Of a stretch of DNA of 64,000 bases, positions 1-7,453 are shown piece after piece. Below the pieces are notes generated by a model. That model saw only the letters and a program-made list of their open reading frames with translations, was not told where the DNA came from and did not search any database. Location: contig NC_013791.2 of NCBI RefSeq assembly GCF_000005825.2, forward strand, positions 1,426,001 through 1,490,000, given 5' to 3'. The stretch comes from Alkalihalophilus pseudofirmus OF4 (GTDB taxonomy: Bacteria; Bacillota; Bacilli; Bacillales; Bacillaceae_D). The translations under genes and the position numbers were made by a program. Each line of letters starts with the position of its first letter. Position 1 is the first letter of the stretch.

Positions 1-2
1 TA

Positions 3-812
3 AACGATCCGAGAAATGTGATGAAAAAAGAGTCTCTGACTGATGTGTATAAAACAGCGCTTGAGTGCGGAGAACATCCGGCTCATCCTTCACCATTAAT
101 TACATTTGTTCCTGAAACAGCTGATCAAGAAAGTCTCTCACCTATCGATCAATTACAGATTGAACAGAATGCACAGTGGATAAAAATAACGAGTCCTAAC
201 AGATGGAAGGCGTTATCATCTGCTGTATTAGGGGCAGGGTTCAGCTGGCATAATACGTTTGTTAATCGTCATGTGCATAAAGATTATCAGTGTGATGATG
301 TCATTTCCGAATTTAGACACTACCTTACTGAACGTGAAATGAGCGGTGAAGATGTGATGGGCATGATGACCGCGGCAATGTTAGAAGATGGAGTTATATT
401 ACGTGTGAATGAAAATGGATTAAATATGTTAGTCATGGTGACAGCAGGTACGTCAAATGCCGTCGATGCGACAAGAGCTTTTTCTCACCCGCAGATTGAA
501 AGTAAGGTAGGTACTATAAATACTTGGGTATTTGTGGAAGGTAAGATGCCAGAGTCTGCATACGTTCAAGCGTTAATGACGGTAACGGAAGCTAAAAGTA
601 AAGCGATGTTTGATGAAGGAATTAAAGATGAAATCACTCAAACGATTGCAACAGGAACGTCTACTGACAGTGTAATGATTGCAGCTAGTCAGGAAGGGGA
701 GGAATTCCCATATGCCGGGACCATTACTCCAGTTGGAAAGTTAATGGCTAAGTTGGTATATGAGGCTACAAGAGAGGCGATTGTTAATAACAAAAAGAGG
801 CGGGGAATATGA
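3..812 (+). CDS. cbiZ: adenosylcobinamide amidohydrolase CbiZ, C-terminal part of a probable BtuD-CbiZ fusion (5' end outside window)
   Basis: The CbiZ domain hydrolyses adenosylcobinamide to adenosylcobyric acid, letting the cell rebuild scavenged corrinoids through CbiB. The frame is open to the left edge with no in-frame stop. The first candidate starts (GTG 18, ATG 21) lack a Shine-Dalgarno sequence. The first 40 or so residues (KKESLTDVY, then HPSPLITFVPE) resemble the C-terminal tail of a BtuD/FecE-type ABC ATPase, followed by a CbiZ body (SSAVLGAGFSW, VTAGTSNAVDA, GTINTWVFV). BtuD-CbiZ fusions are known in bacilli, so I infer a fused protein whose ATPase lies upstream. The stop overlaps cbiB by ATGA, placing it in the cobalamin operon. 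CbiZ identity is strong; the fusion is inferred. Confidence 0.85.
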   Translation, partial: NDPRNVMKKESLTDVYKTALECGEHPAHPSPLITFVPETADQESLSPIDQLQIEQNAQWIKITSPNRWKALSSAVLGAGFSWHNTFVNRHVHKDYQCDDVISEFRHYLTEREMSGEDVMGMMTAAMLEDGVILRVNENGLNMLVMVTAGTSNAVDATRAFSHPQIESKVGTINTWVFVEGKMPESAYVQALMTVTEAKSKAMFDEGIKDEITQTIATGTSTDSVMIAASQEGEEFPYAGTITPVGKLMAKLVYEATREAIVNNKKRRGI

Positions 813-1768
813 TTTTATATCATTTGATGGCTCTAACTTTTGCTGTGATCATTGATCGTCTGATCGGCGACCCAAAATGGCTGCCGCACCCTGTCGTTGG
901 GATGGGGAAAATCATCTCCTTCTTTGAAAAAAAATTGAATAATGGCAGCCATCGCCGTGTTAAAGGGTTTATGATGATGCTTATTTTACTCTCTATCAGC
1001 GGCGGTGTCCTCTTTATCATCGTTTATACTGCCTATTCCATTCATACCATGCTAGGAATTATGGTAGAGGCATGGTTTATTTCAACGACGATCGCTGCAA
1101 AAGGGTTAAAGCAAGCAGCGCTGGATGTGTGGCAGCCTCTCGTAAATAAGGATCTAAACGAAGCAAGGAAGTATCTATCATATATCGTAGGTCGTGATAC
1201 TACGAATTTGAAGGAAGAAGAGATTACAAGAGCAACCATTGAAACGGTATCAGAAAATACGAGTGATGGGATTACTGCACCTTTATTTTATGCGCTGCTT
1301 GGAGGTGCTCCCCTTGCTATGATTTACAGAGCCGTTAATACAGGCGATTCAATGGTAGGGTATAAAAATGAGAGATATTCTGAGTTTGGGTATGCAGCGG
1401 CGAAATTGGATGATCTTTTTAATTTGATACCAAGCAGACTGACTGGATTGATTATGATTATGTTTAATCGTCCTGCGCTAAAACGCAGCCGAACAGAGTG
1501 TCTTAACGTGCTTTTAAGAGATGCGAAGAAGCACCCGAGCCCAAATAGCGGGTGGGGAGAAGCAGCAGCTGCGACACTAATGGGGATCCAGCTCGGCGGG
1601 AGAAATGTATATGGCGGACACGTGTCAGAGCGAGCTAGAATGGGAGACTCATTAATTAAACTTCTTCCAGAACATATACTTGCTGCTAATCGCTTGATGA
1701 TACGCACAGTTTTCGGATTCACAATTTTATTATGGATGATTGGGGGTATGTGGTATGTCCTTACCTGA
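809..1768 (+). CDS. cbiB: adenosylcobinamide-phosphate synthase CbiB
   Basis: Joins adenosylcobyric acid to (R)-1-aminopropan-2-yl phosphate, giving adenosylcobinamide phosphate at the membrane. The 319-residue length is normal for CbiB/CobD-type membrane synthases. The N-terminal GDPKWLPHPV motif (from about residue 20) and SENTSDGITAPLFY (about 149) are family hallmarks, and several hydrophobic segments are visible (about 50-75, 280-315). The start ATG overlaps the cbiZ stop by four bases and cobD begins inside its 3' end, so translation is probably coupled. Next to CbiZ it completes the remodelling step: CbiZ removes the old aminopropanol arm and CbiB adds a new one. Confidence 0.95.
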   Translation: MILYHLMALTFAVIIDRLIGDPKWLPHPVVGMGKIISFFEKKLNNGSHRRVKGFMMMLILLSISGGVLFIIVYTAYSIHTMLGIMVEAWFISTTIAAKGLKQAALDVWQPLVNKDLNEARKYLSYIVGRDTTNLKEEEITRATIETVSENTSDGITAPLFYALLGGAPLAMIYRAVNTGDSMVGYKNERYSEFGYAAAKLDDLFNLIPSRLTGLIMIMFNRPALKRSRTECLNVLLRDAKKHPSPNSGWGEAAAATLMGIQLGGRNVYGGHVSERARMGDSLIKLLPEHILAANRLMIRTVFGFTILLWMIGGMWYVLT

Positions 1769-2831
1769 CCACGGCGCCAACCCTAAGATCTTTACGAAAG
1801 CATTAGGAGTGGCTTATAAAGAAGGCTCAATCGATTTTAGTGTAAACACGAACCCATTAGGTATGAGCAATTATGCGAACCTTACTCAAAGTGATCTCAA
1901 AGAGGCAATAAGTGCCTATCCAGAACCTCATGCTGAACACTTAACAGAAGCTCTAGCGAAGCATCTAAAGGTTGATAAAAGCAGGCTGTTAGCAGGAAAC
2001 GGAGCGGCAGAATTAATCTTTCATTTGGCCCATCTTTATCAAGGAAAAAAGGTGCTGTTGATAGAACCTGCGTTCAGTGAATATAGAGATGCATGTGAGG
2101 CTAATGGCTGTGAAATGGAATCGATCGTGTTAGAGGACCCCTGGAAAATAGATCTCAGACAATTAGAGGGGCGCCTAGATGAGGTTGACCTAATGTTTCT
2201 ATGTGCGCCTAATAATCCGACAGGAACCACGTACGAGATAGAAGAAATCCGAGAAATCCTCAACTTGGCTGCACAACATAACACTATGGTTGTAATAGAT
2301 GAAGCATTTTATGATTTCCAGGAGAGTAAGCAAACCATCATAGAGGAAATTCAACAATGTAATCATTTAATCATTTTACGATCGATGACTAAAATGTATG
2401 GAATTGCAGGTGTACGCCTCGGTTATATGGTTGCGTCTCCTTCAATCATCCAACAAATAAGAAATCTTCAGCCGCCTTGGAGTGTGAACGGACTTGCTCA
2501 GCGGATCGGACTTAACCTCCTGCAGGATTCATCATTTATAAATGAAACAGCTGTATACATAAAAAAAGAAAGGCTGCGGATGAAGACAGAGCTTCGGAAA
2601 ATGGACTTTTGCGTGTCTGATTCTGTCGTTAATTTTTATTTGCTTAGTGAAAAAGATAAGCGGGATCTTAGACCGCTTATGATCTTTTTAATTGAACATA
2701 AAATTATTCCTAGACATACGTACTCTTTTAATGGGTTGAATGGACGTTATTTAAGGCTGGCTGTCAAGACGAAAGATGAAAATACCATTCTTTTATCTGT
2801 ATTAAAAAAATGGCGGGATCAATCATGCTAA
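1755..2831 (+). CDS. cobD: L-threonine-O-3-phosphate decarboxylase CobD (PLP-dependent)
   Basis: A fold-type I PLP enzyme that supplies aminopropanol phosphate for CbiB from L-threonine phosphate. The PLP lysine is in SMTKMYGIAGVRLGY (K213 from the chosen start), with the cofactor aspartate in VVIDEAFYDF (about D182) and substrate-region APNNPTGTTY upstream. I chose ATG 1755 rather than TTG 1740 because GGGGG at 1742-1746 is well placed as ribosome binding site and the protein then starts MSLPDHGANP, as expected for CobD. It overlaps cbiB by 14 bases and cobU by 7. Histidinol-phosphate aminotransferase is the nearest alternative, but the operon context favours CobD. Confidence 0.92.
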   Translation: MSLPDHGANPKIFTKALGVAYKEGSIDFSVNTNPLGMSNYANLTQSDLKEAISAYPEPHAEHLTEALAKHLKVDKSRLLAGNGAAELIFHLAHLYQGKKVLLIEPAFSEYRDACEANGCEMESIVLEDPWKIDLRQLEGRLDEVDLMFLCAPNNPTGTTYEIEEIREILNLAAQHNTMVVIDEAFYDFQESKQTIIEEIQQCNHLIILRSMTKMYGIAGVRLGYMVASPSIIQQIRNLQPPWSVNGLAQRIGLNLLQDSSFINETAVYIKKERLRMKTELRKMDFCVSDSVVNFYLLSEKDKRDLRPLMIFLIEHKIIPRHTYSFNGLNGRYLRLAVKTKDENTILLSVLKKWRDQSC

Positions 2832-3424
2832 TTTTTATAACAGGCGGAGTAAGAAGCGGAAAGAGCTCTTATGCGGAAAGACGTGCAGTAGATCTGTTTC
2901 ATGAGGAGCTTTATCAAGTCAAACTGTTTAACAAAGAAAAGGGAGCATTATATTATCTTGCAACCGGCCTGGCAGATGATGATGAAATGAAGCAAAGAGT
3001 GGAAAAACATCAGCTTCAACGGAGTAAAACATCCCCGCACTGGAGGGTGATTGAACAGAGTACAAATGTTGGAGAGCGGCTGCCGTTATTTAAACCAACA
3101 GATGTTATTTTGATTGATTGTTTAACCACTTTACTGACTAACGAATTATTCAACGATTGGCAGGATGAACCGGATAAATGGAAGGATCCTTTCTACCGGA
3201 AAAAAATAGAAACCAAGCTTAAATCGTTTATCACTCATTTAGCTAGAGGAAAATTCACGGCTGTTCTAGTGTCAAATGAGGTAAGTCATGAGCTTTTTTT
3301 AGATGAATTACCCCTCGTTTATGCAAAGCTCTTAGGCACCTTGCACCAGCATGCAGTGTGCGAGTCAGATGAAGCGGTTCTAGTTGAGGCTGGAATTCCA
3401 ATTATAAAGAAAGGCAGGGAGTGA
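2825..3424 (+). CDS. cobU: adenosylcobinamide kinase / adenosylcobinamide-phosphate guanylyltransferase CobU
   Basis: Phosphorylates adenosylcobinamide and transfers GMP to form adenosylcobinamide-GDP. The chosen ATG 2825 (199 residues) starts directly at the conserved MLIFITGGVRSGKS; ATG 2810 would only add five residues. Visible motifs are the P-loop GGVRSGKS (7-14), the likely guanylylated histidine (H62, in EKHQLQRS), DCLTTLLTN (98-106) and VSNEVS. The C-terminal third departs from the family: after VSNEVS the usual GIVP...FRD...NQ block is replaced by a sequence ending EAGIPIIKKGRE. A second CobU-like gene at 6263 has the opposite pattern. It overlaps cobD by 7 bases and is followed by cobQ one base after its stop. 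Confidence 0.88.
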   Translation: MLIFITGGVRSGKSSYAERRAVDLFHEELYQVKLFNKEKGALYYLATGLADDDEMKQRVEKHQLQRSKTSPHWRVIEQSTNVGERLPLFKPTDVILIDCLTTLLTNELFNDWQDEPDKWKDPFYRKKIETKLKSFITHLARGKFTAVLVSNEVSHELFLDELPLVYAKLLGTLHQHAVCESDEAVLVEAGIPIIKKGRE

Positions 3425-3425
3425 C

Positions 3426-4949
3426 ATGAGAGGATTAATGATTCAAGGAACGGCGTCAGATGTAGGAAAGAGCATACTTTGTACAGCCCTTTGCCGAATT
3501 CTTTATAATAGAGGGATTAAAGTTGCGCCATTTAAATCGCAGAATATGTCTAATAACTCTTATGTTACAGCTTCTAATGAAGAAATCGGACGAGCACAGG
3601 GCATACAAGCAGAAGCAGCTAACGTTCAAGCGAGCGTATTTATGAATCCCATTTTATTAAAGCCGACGAGCGATCAAGAAGCTGAAATCGTTCTATTAGG
3701 TAAAAGACAACATACAGCAACAGGTGCCGATTATCGAGAAACATTTTATGAAAAAGGGTTAGAAGCCATTTCTTCCTCTTTAGCTGAACTAAAGAAAGAG
3801 TATGAATTTGTGGTAATAGAAGGGGCCGGAAGTCCAGTTGAGATGAACTTAAATGATAAAGAACTCGTTAATATGAAAGTCGCCGAGTTAGCCGATGTAC
3901 CTGTCGTATTAGTCGCTGATATAGACCGCGGCGGTGTCTTTGCCTCTATTGCGGGAACACTTTCTTTATTAAGTAAAGAAGAAAGAAGCCGTGTAATCGG
4001 AGTAGTCATTAATAAGTTCCGAGGAGACCGTGCTTTATTTGAGAACGGCGAAAAATGGATTGAGGAGCATCTGAATATCCCTGTATTAGCTGTGATTCCG
4101 CATCTTGCGAATCTCCGAATTGAAGCTGAAGATTCGCTTGCACTGGATCAACTTAGAAAGCATCAATCACCACAGAGGGAGAGCATAGATATTGCTGTCA
4201 TCGACCTCCCTTATGTATCGAATCATACCGACTTAGAACCTATTTTATCTGAAGAAGATGTGTCTCTACGTTTTGTCCAAAGAGGAGAAGAGTTAGGTTA
4301 TCCTGATGCGGTCATTCTGCCCGGCACTAAAAGCACTATCGCTGCTTTAAGCTGGCTGCATGAAACAAACCTGTATAAAGCGATTCAAACGTATGCAAAA
4401 GATGGAGGCTATCTTGTCGGGATATGCGGCGGTTATCAATTAATGGGAGCGTCGATTGTTGATACGGCTGGGACGGATACTGGAATAGTTGGAAAAAAAG
4501 TAAACGGGCTTGGTCTTTCTCCGCTTGAAACCGAATTCAGGAAAGATAAAACGACGATTCAATCATCAGGAGAGTTACTGCATTACCGGGAGATAAACAA
4601 CCCAACCATTAGCGGCTATGAGATTCATTTAGGAGAAACTTTCTACTTAACAGATGAAGTGTTACCTTTCCTTAGATTAAACGGAAAATATGAAGGCGTA
4701 CACGGGGAATCGGGACGCATAATCGGGACGTATCTGCATCATCTCTATTTCCATGACGAATGGCGGAATACATGGTTAAATCAACTAAGAGATAAGAAAG
4801 GGTTTAACAAAAGAGAGGTTGTTTCCTATGAAAAACTCAGAGGACGGGCCTATGATCAGTTAGCTGATTCCGTTTTAAAGGAGTTAGATGTAAATAGCCT
4901 ATTGAATCGAATAGAGACATGGGAGAAAAGTCAGCATGGAATCAATTAA
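3426..4949 (+). CDS. cobQ: cobyric acid synthase CobQ/CbiP (glutamine-dependent)
   Basis: Amidates side chains b, d, e and g of adenosylcobyrinic acid a,c-diamide using glutamine and ATP. The 507 residues hold an N-terminal dethiobiotin-synthetase-like ATPase (GTASDVGKS, 8-16; DIDRGGVFAS, about 161) and a C-terminal class I glutamine amidotransferase domain with nucleophile C334 in GICGGYQLMG and a histidine pair near 437 in GTYLHHLYFHD. Its presence in an operon otherwise devoted to salvage suggests the cell may accept precursors earlier than cobyric acid, or that corrin-ring genes lie elsewhere. It overlaps cobS by 14 bases. Confidence 0.95.
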   Translation: MRGLMIQGTASDVGKSILCTALCRILYNRGIKVAPFKSQNMSNNSYVTASNEEIGRAQGIQAEAANVQASVFMNPILLKPTSDQEAEIVLLGKRQHTATGADYRETFYEKGLEAISSSLAELKKEYEFVVIEGAGSPVEMNLNDKELVNMKVAELADVPVVLVADIDRGGVFASIAGTLSLLSKEERSRVIGVVINKFRGDRALFENGEKWIEEHLNIPVLAVIPHLANLRIEAEDSLALDQLRKHQSPQRESIDIAVIDLPYVSNHTDLEPILSEEDVSLRFVQRGEELGYPDAVILPGTKSTIAALSWLHETNLYKAIQTYAKDGGYLVGICGGYQLMGASIVDTAGTDTGIVGKKVNGLGLSPLETEFRKDKTTIQSSGELLHYREINNPTISGYEIHLGETFYLTDEVLPFLRLNGKYEGVHGESGRIIGTYLHHLYFHDEWRNTWLNQLRDKKGFNKREVVSYEKLRGRAYDQLADSVLKELDVNSLLNRIETWEKSQHGIN

Positions 4950-5721
4950 AAATCTAGTAAAAGGTGCTTTGTTAGCTTTTCAATTACTAACTACCATACC
5001 TATACCTATGCAGCTTGGCTGGAATGAGAGGCTGGCTCGAATCTCAGTCTGTTTTTATCCTTTAACAGGGCTTGTCTTAGGGGGGTTACTAGGAGGACAG
5101 GCTTATCTGTTAGTCCAATACACCAATTTGTCATCCCTGATTATTGCAGCATGGCTGCTGACATTTACGTGTATCTATTCAGGTGCTCTGCACCTTGATG
5201 GTTGGGCAGATTTCAGTGATGCTGTGTTCTCTAGACAGTCTATAGATCGTAAGCTTGAAATCATGAAGGATTCAAGAGTTGGAGCATTTGGGGTCATTTC
5301 CTTGCTATTTTTATTAGGATGGAGATTTTTATTCATTTATGAAGTCATCGAAGCTTCATTATCGGTCTATTGGCTGATTCTTATTCCGTTTTTAACACGT
5401 ATCATCATGGGCAGTCAGATATTACTTGGTTCATTTGCGAGAAATAATGGAATGGCAGCAGCTCTAAAGCCTGCTCAAACCACGTCGGTGAAGCTTGTAT
5501 TTTTCAGCTGGGTTACAGCTGCACTTATAGCTTTTTTGACCCTTGATTTCACTTCGGTTTGGTTAGTATTATTGGCTCTTCTCTTTTTGATAGGCTGGTT
5601 GAGGTTCAGCTATAAACAAATTAATGGAATCACAGGTGATACGATTGGCGCGGGAACAGAAGGGAGTGAAACATTTTTGTGGGCGGTACTCTTTGTGTTG
5701 TACTCATTCGGCATGGTTTAA
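4936..5721 (+). CDS. cobS: adenosylcobinamide-GDP ribazoletransferase CobS (cobalamin 5'-phosphate synthase)
   Basis: An integral membrane enzyme that condenses adenosylcobinamide-GDP with alpha-ribazole (phosphate) to make cobalamin (phosphate). The N-terminus has the usual FQLLTTIPIP, then the acidic motif LHLDGWADFSDAV (about residues 84-96) and KLEIMKDSRVGAFG (about 107-120), both typical of CobS. Several hydrophobic helices follow, and GDTIGAG sits near the C-terminus (about 236). Length 261 is normal. The start lies inside cobQ and the 3' end overlaps the next gene by 43 bases. CobT, which makes the alpha-ribazole phosphate, is not in this window. Confidence 0.94.
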   Translation: MESIKNLVKGALLAFQLLTTIPIPMQLGWNERLARISVCFYPLTGLVLGGLLGGQAYLLVQYTNLSSLIIAAWLLTFTCIYSGALHLDGWADFSDAVFSRQSIDRKLEIMKDSRVGAFGVISLLFLLGWRFLFIYEVIEASLSVYWLILIPFLTRIIMGSQILLGSFARNNGMAAALKPAQTTSVKLVFFSWVTAALIAFLTLDFTSVWLVLLALLFLIGWLRFSYKQINGITGDTIGAGTEGSETFLWAVLFVLYSFGMV

Positions 5722-6311
5722 CCAGCTATAACAAGGAAAAAAGGTATTTAGGCCACACGAATCTATCCCTTCTTGAAAAAGAACAGTCGCGATTAGACTC
5801 CCTCAAGTCATGGTGTGTGAAGATGAAGCTGGATCAACTCTATTCCAGTGATTTAAACAGATGTATTGAAACGTCTTCTCTTTTATTTCCCGACCAAAAC
5901 CCTGTCCTGATGTCTTCTCTAAGAGAATATGACTTTGGGGATTGGGAAGGGAAGCAGTATAGAGATTTAGCTGATTTACCTCATTATCAGAACTGGATTG
6001 CGAATCCTCGAACCATTACTCCTCCTAATGGGGAGTGTTTTAAAGATTTTACGAATCGAATTGAACAAGGTTTTAATCAATTGTTAAACGAAGCATCAAG
6101 GAATAAGCATTCTACTGTTGGGTGTGTGACGCATGGCGGTGTAATTAGGTATTTATTGAGTGAATATGCACCGAATTTAATGCCGTTTAATGAGTGGACT
6201 GCTGATATAGGAAAAGCATACAAACTAACAGGAGATATCGTAGACGTTAGGAGGGGACAACGATTCAGTTTATTACAGGTAGTGCCTTCTGTGGTAAAAA
6301 CAAATGGGTGA
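5679..6311 (+). CDS. cobC: alpha-ribazole phosphatase-type histidine phosphatase (CobC)
   Basis: A histidine-phosphatase-superfamily protein expected to dephosphorylate alpha-ribazole 5'-phosphate or cobalamin 5'-phosphate, the last step of nucleotide-loop assembly. The catalytic RHG is at residues 11-13, the proton-donor region reads REYDFGDWEGKQY (near 85), and the second histidine is in VTHGGVIRY (near 148). The only plausible start is GTG 5679, inside cobS; a later start would remove RHG. The sequence alone could fit other phosphoglycerate-mutase-like phosphatases, but its place between cobS and a CobU-like gene makes CobC by far the likeliest. Confidence 0.87.
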   Translation: MGGTLCVVLIRHGLTSYNKEKRYLGHTNLSLLEKEQSRLDSLKSWCVKMKLDQLYSSDLNRCIETSSLLFPDQNPVLMSSLREYDFGDWEGKQYRDLADLPHYQNWIANPRTITPPNGECFKDFTNRIEQGFNQLLNEASRNKHSTVGCVTHGGVIRYLLSEYAPNLMPFNEWTADIGKAYKLTGDIVDVRRGQRFSLLQVVPSVVKTNG

Positions 6312-6706
6312 AAACTCAAATTTCCCATATCGAAGCGAGCGAATATTCAGAGATCACATGGTATAATGGATATACTAGCAATATAGAGGGTGAAGAGATA
6401 ATCCGAAGTGAAGGCATTTCTATTATCTTCGGGCTTGAACACGTGATTGAACAGTTTTTAGAGCAAGATGTAGATCATTCTAGAGGTCTGTTTAGACAGT
6501 GGCTTCAAAGATTAATAGAATGGGAAGACAGCTCACCTAAAAATAAGCTTTACCTTATTGGCTGTGATATCGGAAAAGGAATTGTGCCAATTGATAGCAG
6601 ACATAGAAGTTTGAGAGATCTTGTTGGGTGGTGTTATCAGGATATTGTAGAAAGAGCAGATCGTGTTGATGTTATTTGGTATGGCATCAATCAGCGGCTG
6701 AAATAA
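6263..6706 (+). CDS. second CobU-like protein, probable ATT start codon
   Basis: A diverged CobU paralogue. From GTG 6308 the protein lacks a nucleotide-binding loop, but the same frame continues upstream to a stop at 6248-6250 and encodes QFITGSAFCGKNKW, a CobU-type P-loop. No ATG, GTG or TTG lies between that stop and 6308. An ATT at 6263 sits eight bases after a perfect AGGAGG (6249-6254), whereas GTG 6308 has no ribosome binding site. I therefore infer ATT initiation and a 147-residue product. The C-terminus (GKGIVPIDSRHRSLRDLVGW, then INQRLK) matches the canonical CobU tail that the gene at 2825 has lost. Function may be kinase, guanylyltransferase or regulatory. Confidence 0.75.
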   Translation: MQFITGSAFCGKNKWVKTQISHIEASEYSEITWYNGYTSNIEGEEIIRSEGISIIFGLEHVIEQFLEQDVDHSRGLFRQWLQRLIEWEDSSPKNKLYLIGCDIGKGIVPIDSRHRSLRDLVGWCYQDIVERADRVDVIWYGINQRLK

Positions 6707-6720
6707 GAGGAGGAAAACGG

Positions 6721-7320
6721 ATGAAACTTTATACGAGAACTGGTGATGAAGGAAAAACAAGTGTGATTGGCGGCAGACTATTTAAGGATGATATAAGAGT
6801 TGAAGCATACGGTACAACGGATGAATTAAACAGTTTTATCGGCCAGGCTGTTACTCAGCTTGACCAAGAGCTTTTTGCTGATATAGTAGGAGAACTTGAA
6901 AAAATTCAGCATGAGCTATTTGATTGCGGCGGGGACCTTGCAATGGTGAAAGTAAGCGACGACCGACCATATAAAGCTAAGCAAGAGATTGTTGATTTTC
7001 TAGAAGAGAGAATTGATGAGTATATTAAAGAAGCCCCAGAGCTTGAAAGGTTCATTTTACCAGGAGGCTCACCTGCTGCAGCAACACTGCATATATGCAG
7101 AACAGTCACAAGAAGAGCCGAGCGATTAACGACAAGACTGCAGCAAGAATCGCAGACAAACCCGATCGTTTTAAAGTATTTAAACCGCTTGTCTGATTAT
7201 TTCTTTGCAGTTGCAAGAGTGGTCAATGCACGTCTTAATGTTCGTGATGTAGAGTACGAACGTAGTGCGCTCGTTTTTCGCAACGGAAAACGAAAAGAAG
7301 ATAAGAGAGATACTAAGTAA
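6721..7320 (+). CDS. PduO-type ATP:cob(I)alamin adenosyltransferase
   Basis: Transfers the adenosyl group of ATP to cob(I)alamin or cobinamide, giving the adenosylated corrinoids used by the rest of the operon. Motifs: TRTGDEGKTS (residues 5-14), EAYGTTDELNSFIG (about 28-41), FILPGGSPAAATLHICRTV and RRAER (about 115-140), then SDYFFAVARVVN; all are typical PduO/YvqK signatures. The start at ATG 6721 follows AGAGGAGG; an upstream in-frame ATG at 6676 lies within the previous gene and has no such signal. At 199 residues it is a single-domain enzyme. It ends the operon, followed by a strong terminator. B. subtilis yvqK is the counterpart. Confidence 0.94.
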   Translation: MKLYTRTGDEGKTSVIGGRLFKDDIRVEAYGTTDELNSFIGQAVTQLDQELFADIVGELEKIQHELFDCGGDLAMVKVSDDRPYKAKQEIVDFLEERIDEYIKEAPELERFILPGGSPAAATLHICRTVTRRAERLTTRLQQESQTNPIVLKYLNRLSDYFFAVARVVNARLNVRDVEYERSALVFRNGKRKEDKRDTK

Positions 7321-7328
7321 GCAGGATA

Positions 7329-7364
7329 AGACACTAGGCTCAGCAGAGTTCCTAGTGTCTTTTT
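7329..7364 (+). terminator. intrinsic terminator of the cobalamin operon
   Basis: Ten-base stem AGACACTAGG (7329-7338) pairs with CCTAGTGTCT (7351-7360), followed by a T run. It lies just after the adenosyltransferase stop. Confidence 0.9.
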
Positions 7365-7453
7365 CTGTTTAGCCAGAAAAAAGAAAAGGGTAATCATACC
7401 GTGCCATGTTCTTACATAATGTAGCAATGGAGTGTATAGAGGAGTGTGAGAAG

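Noticed and set aside
2810-2825. cobU start at ATG 2810
   Set aside because: Family alignment from memory places the start at MLIFITGG; the five extra residues would lie before the first beta strand.
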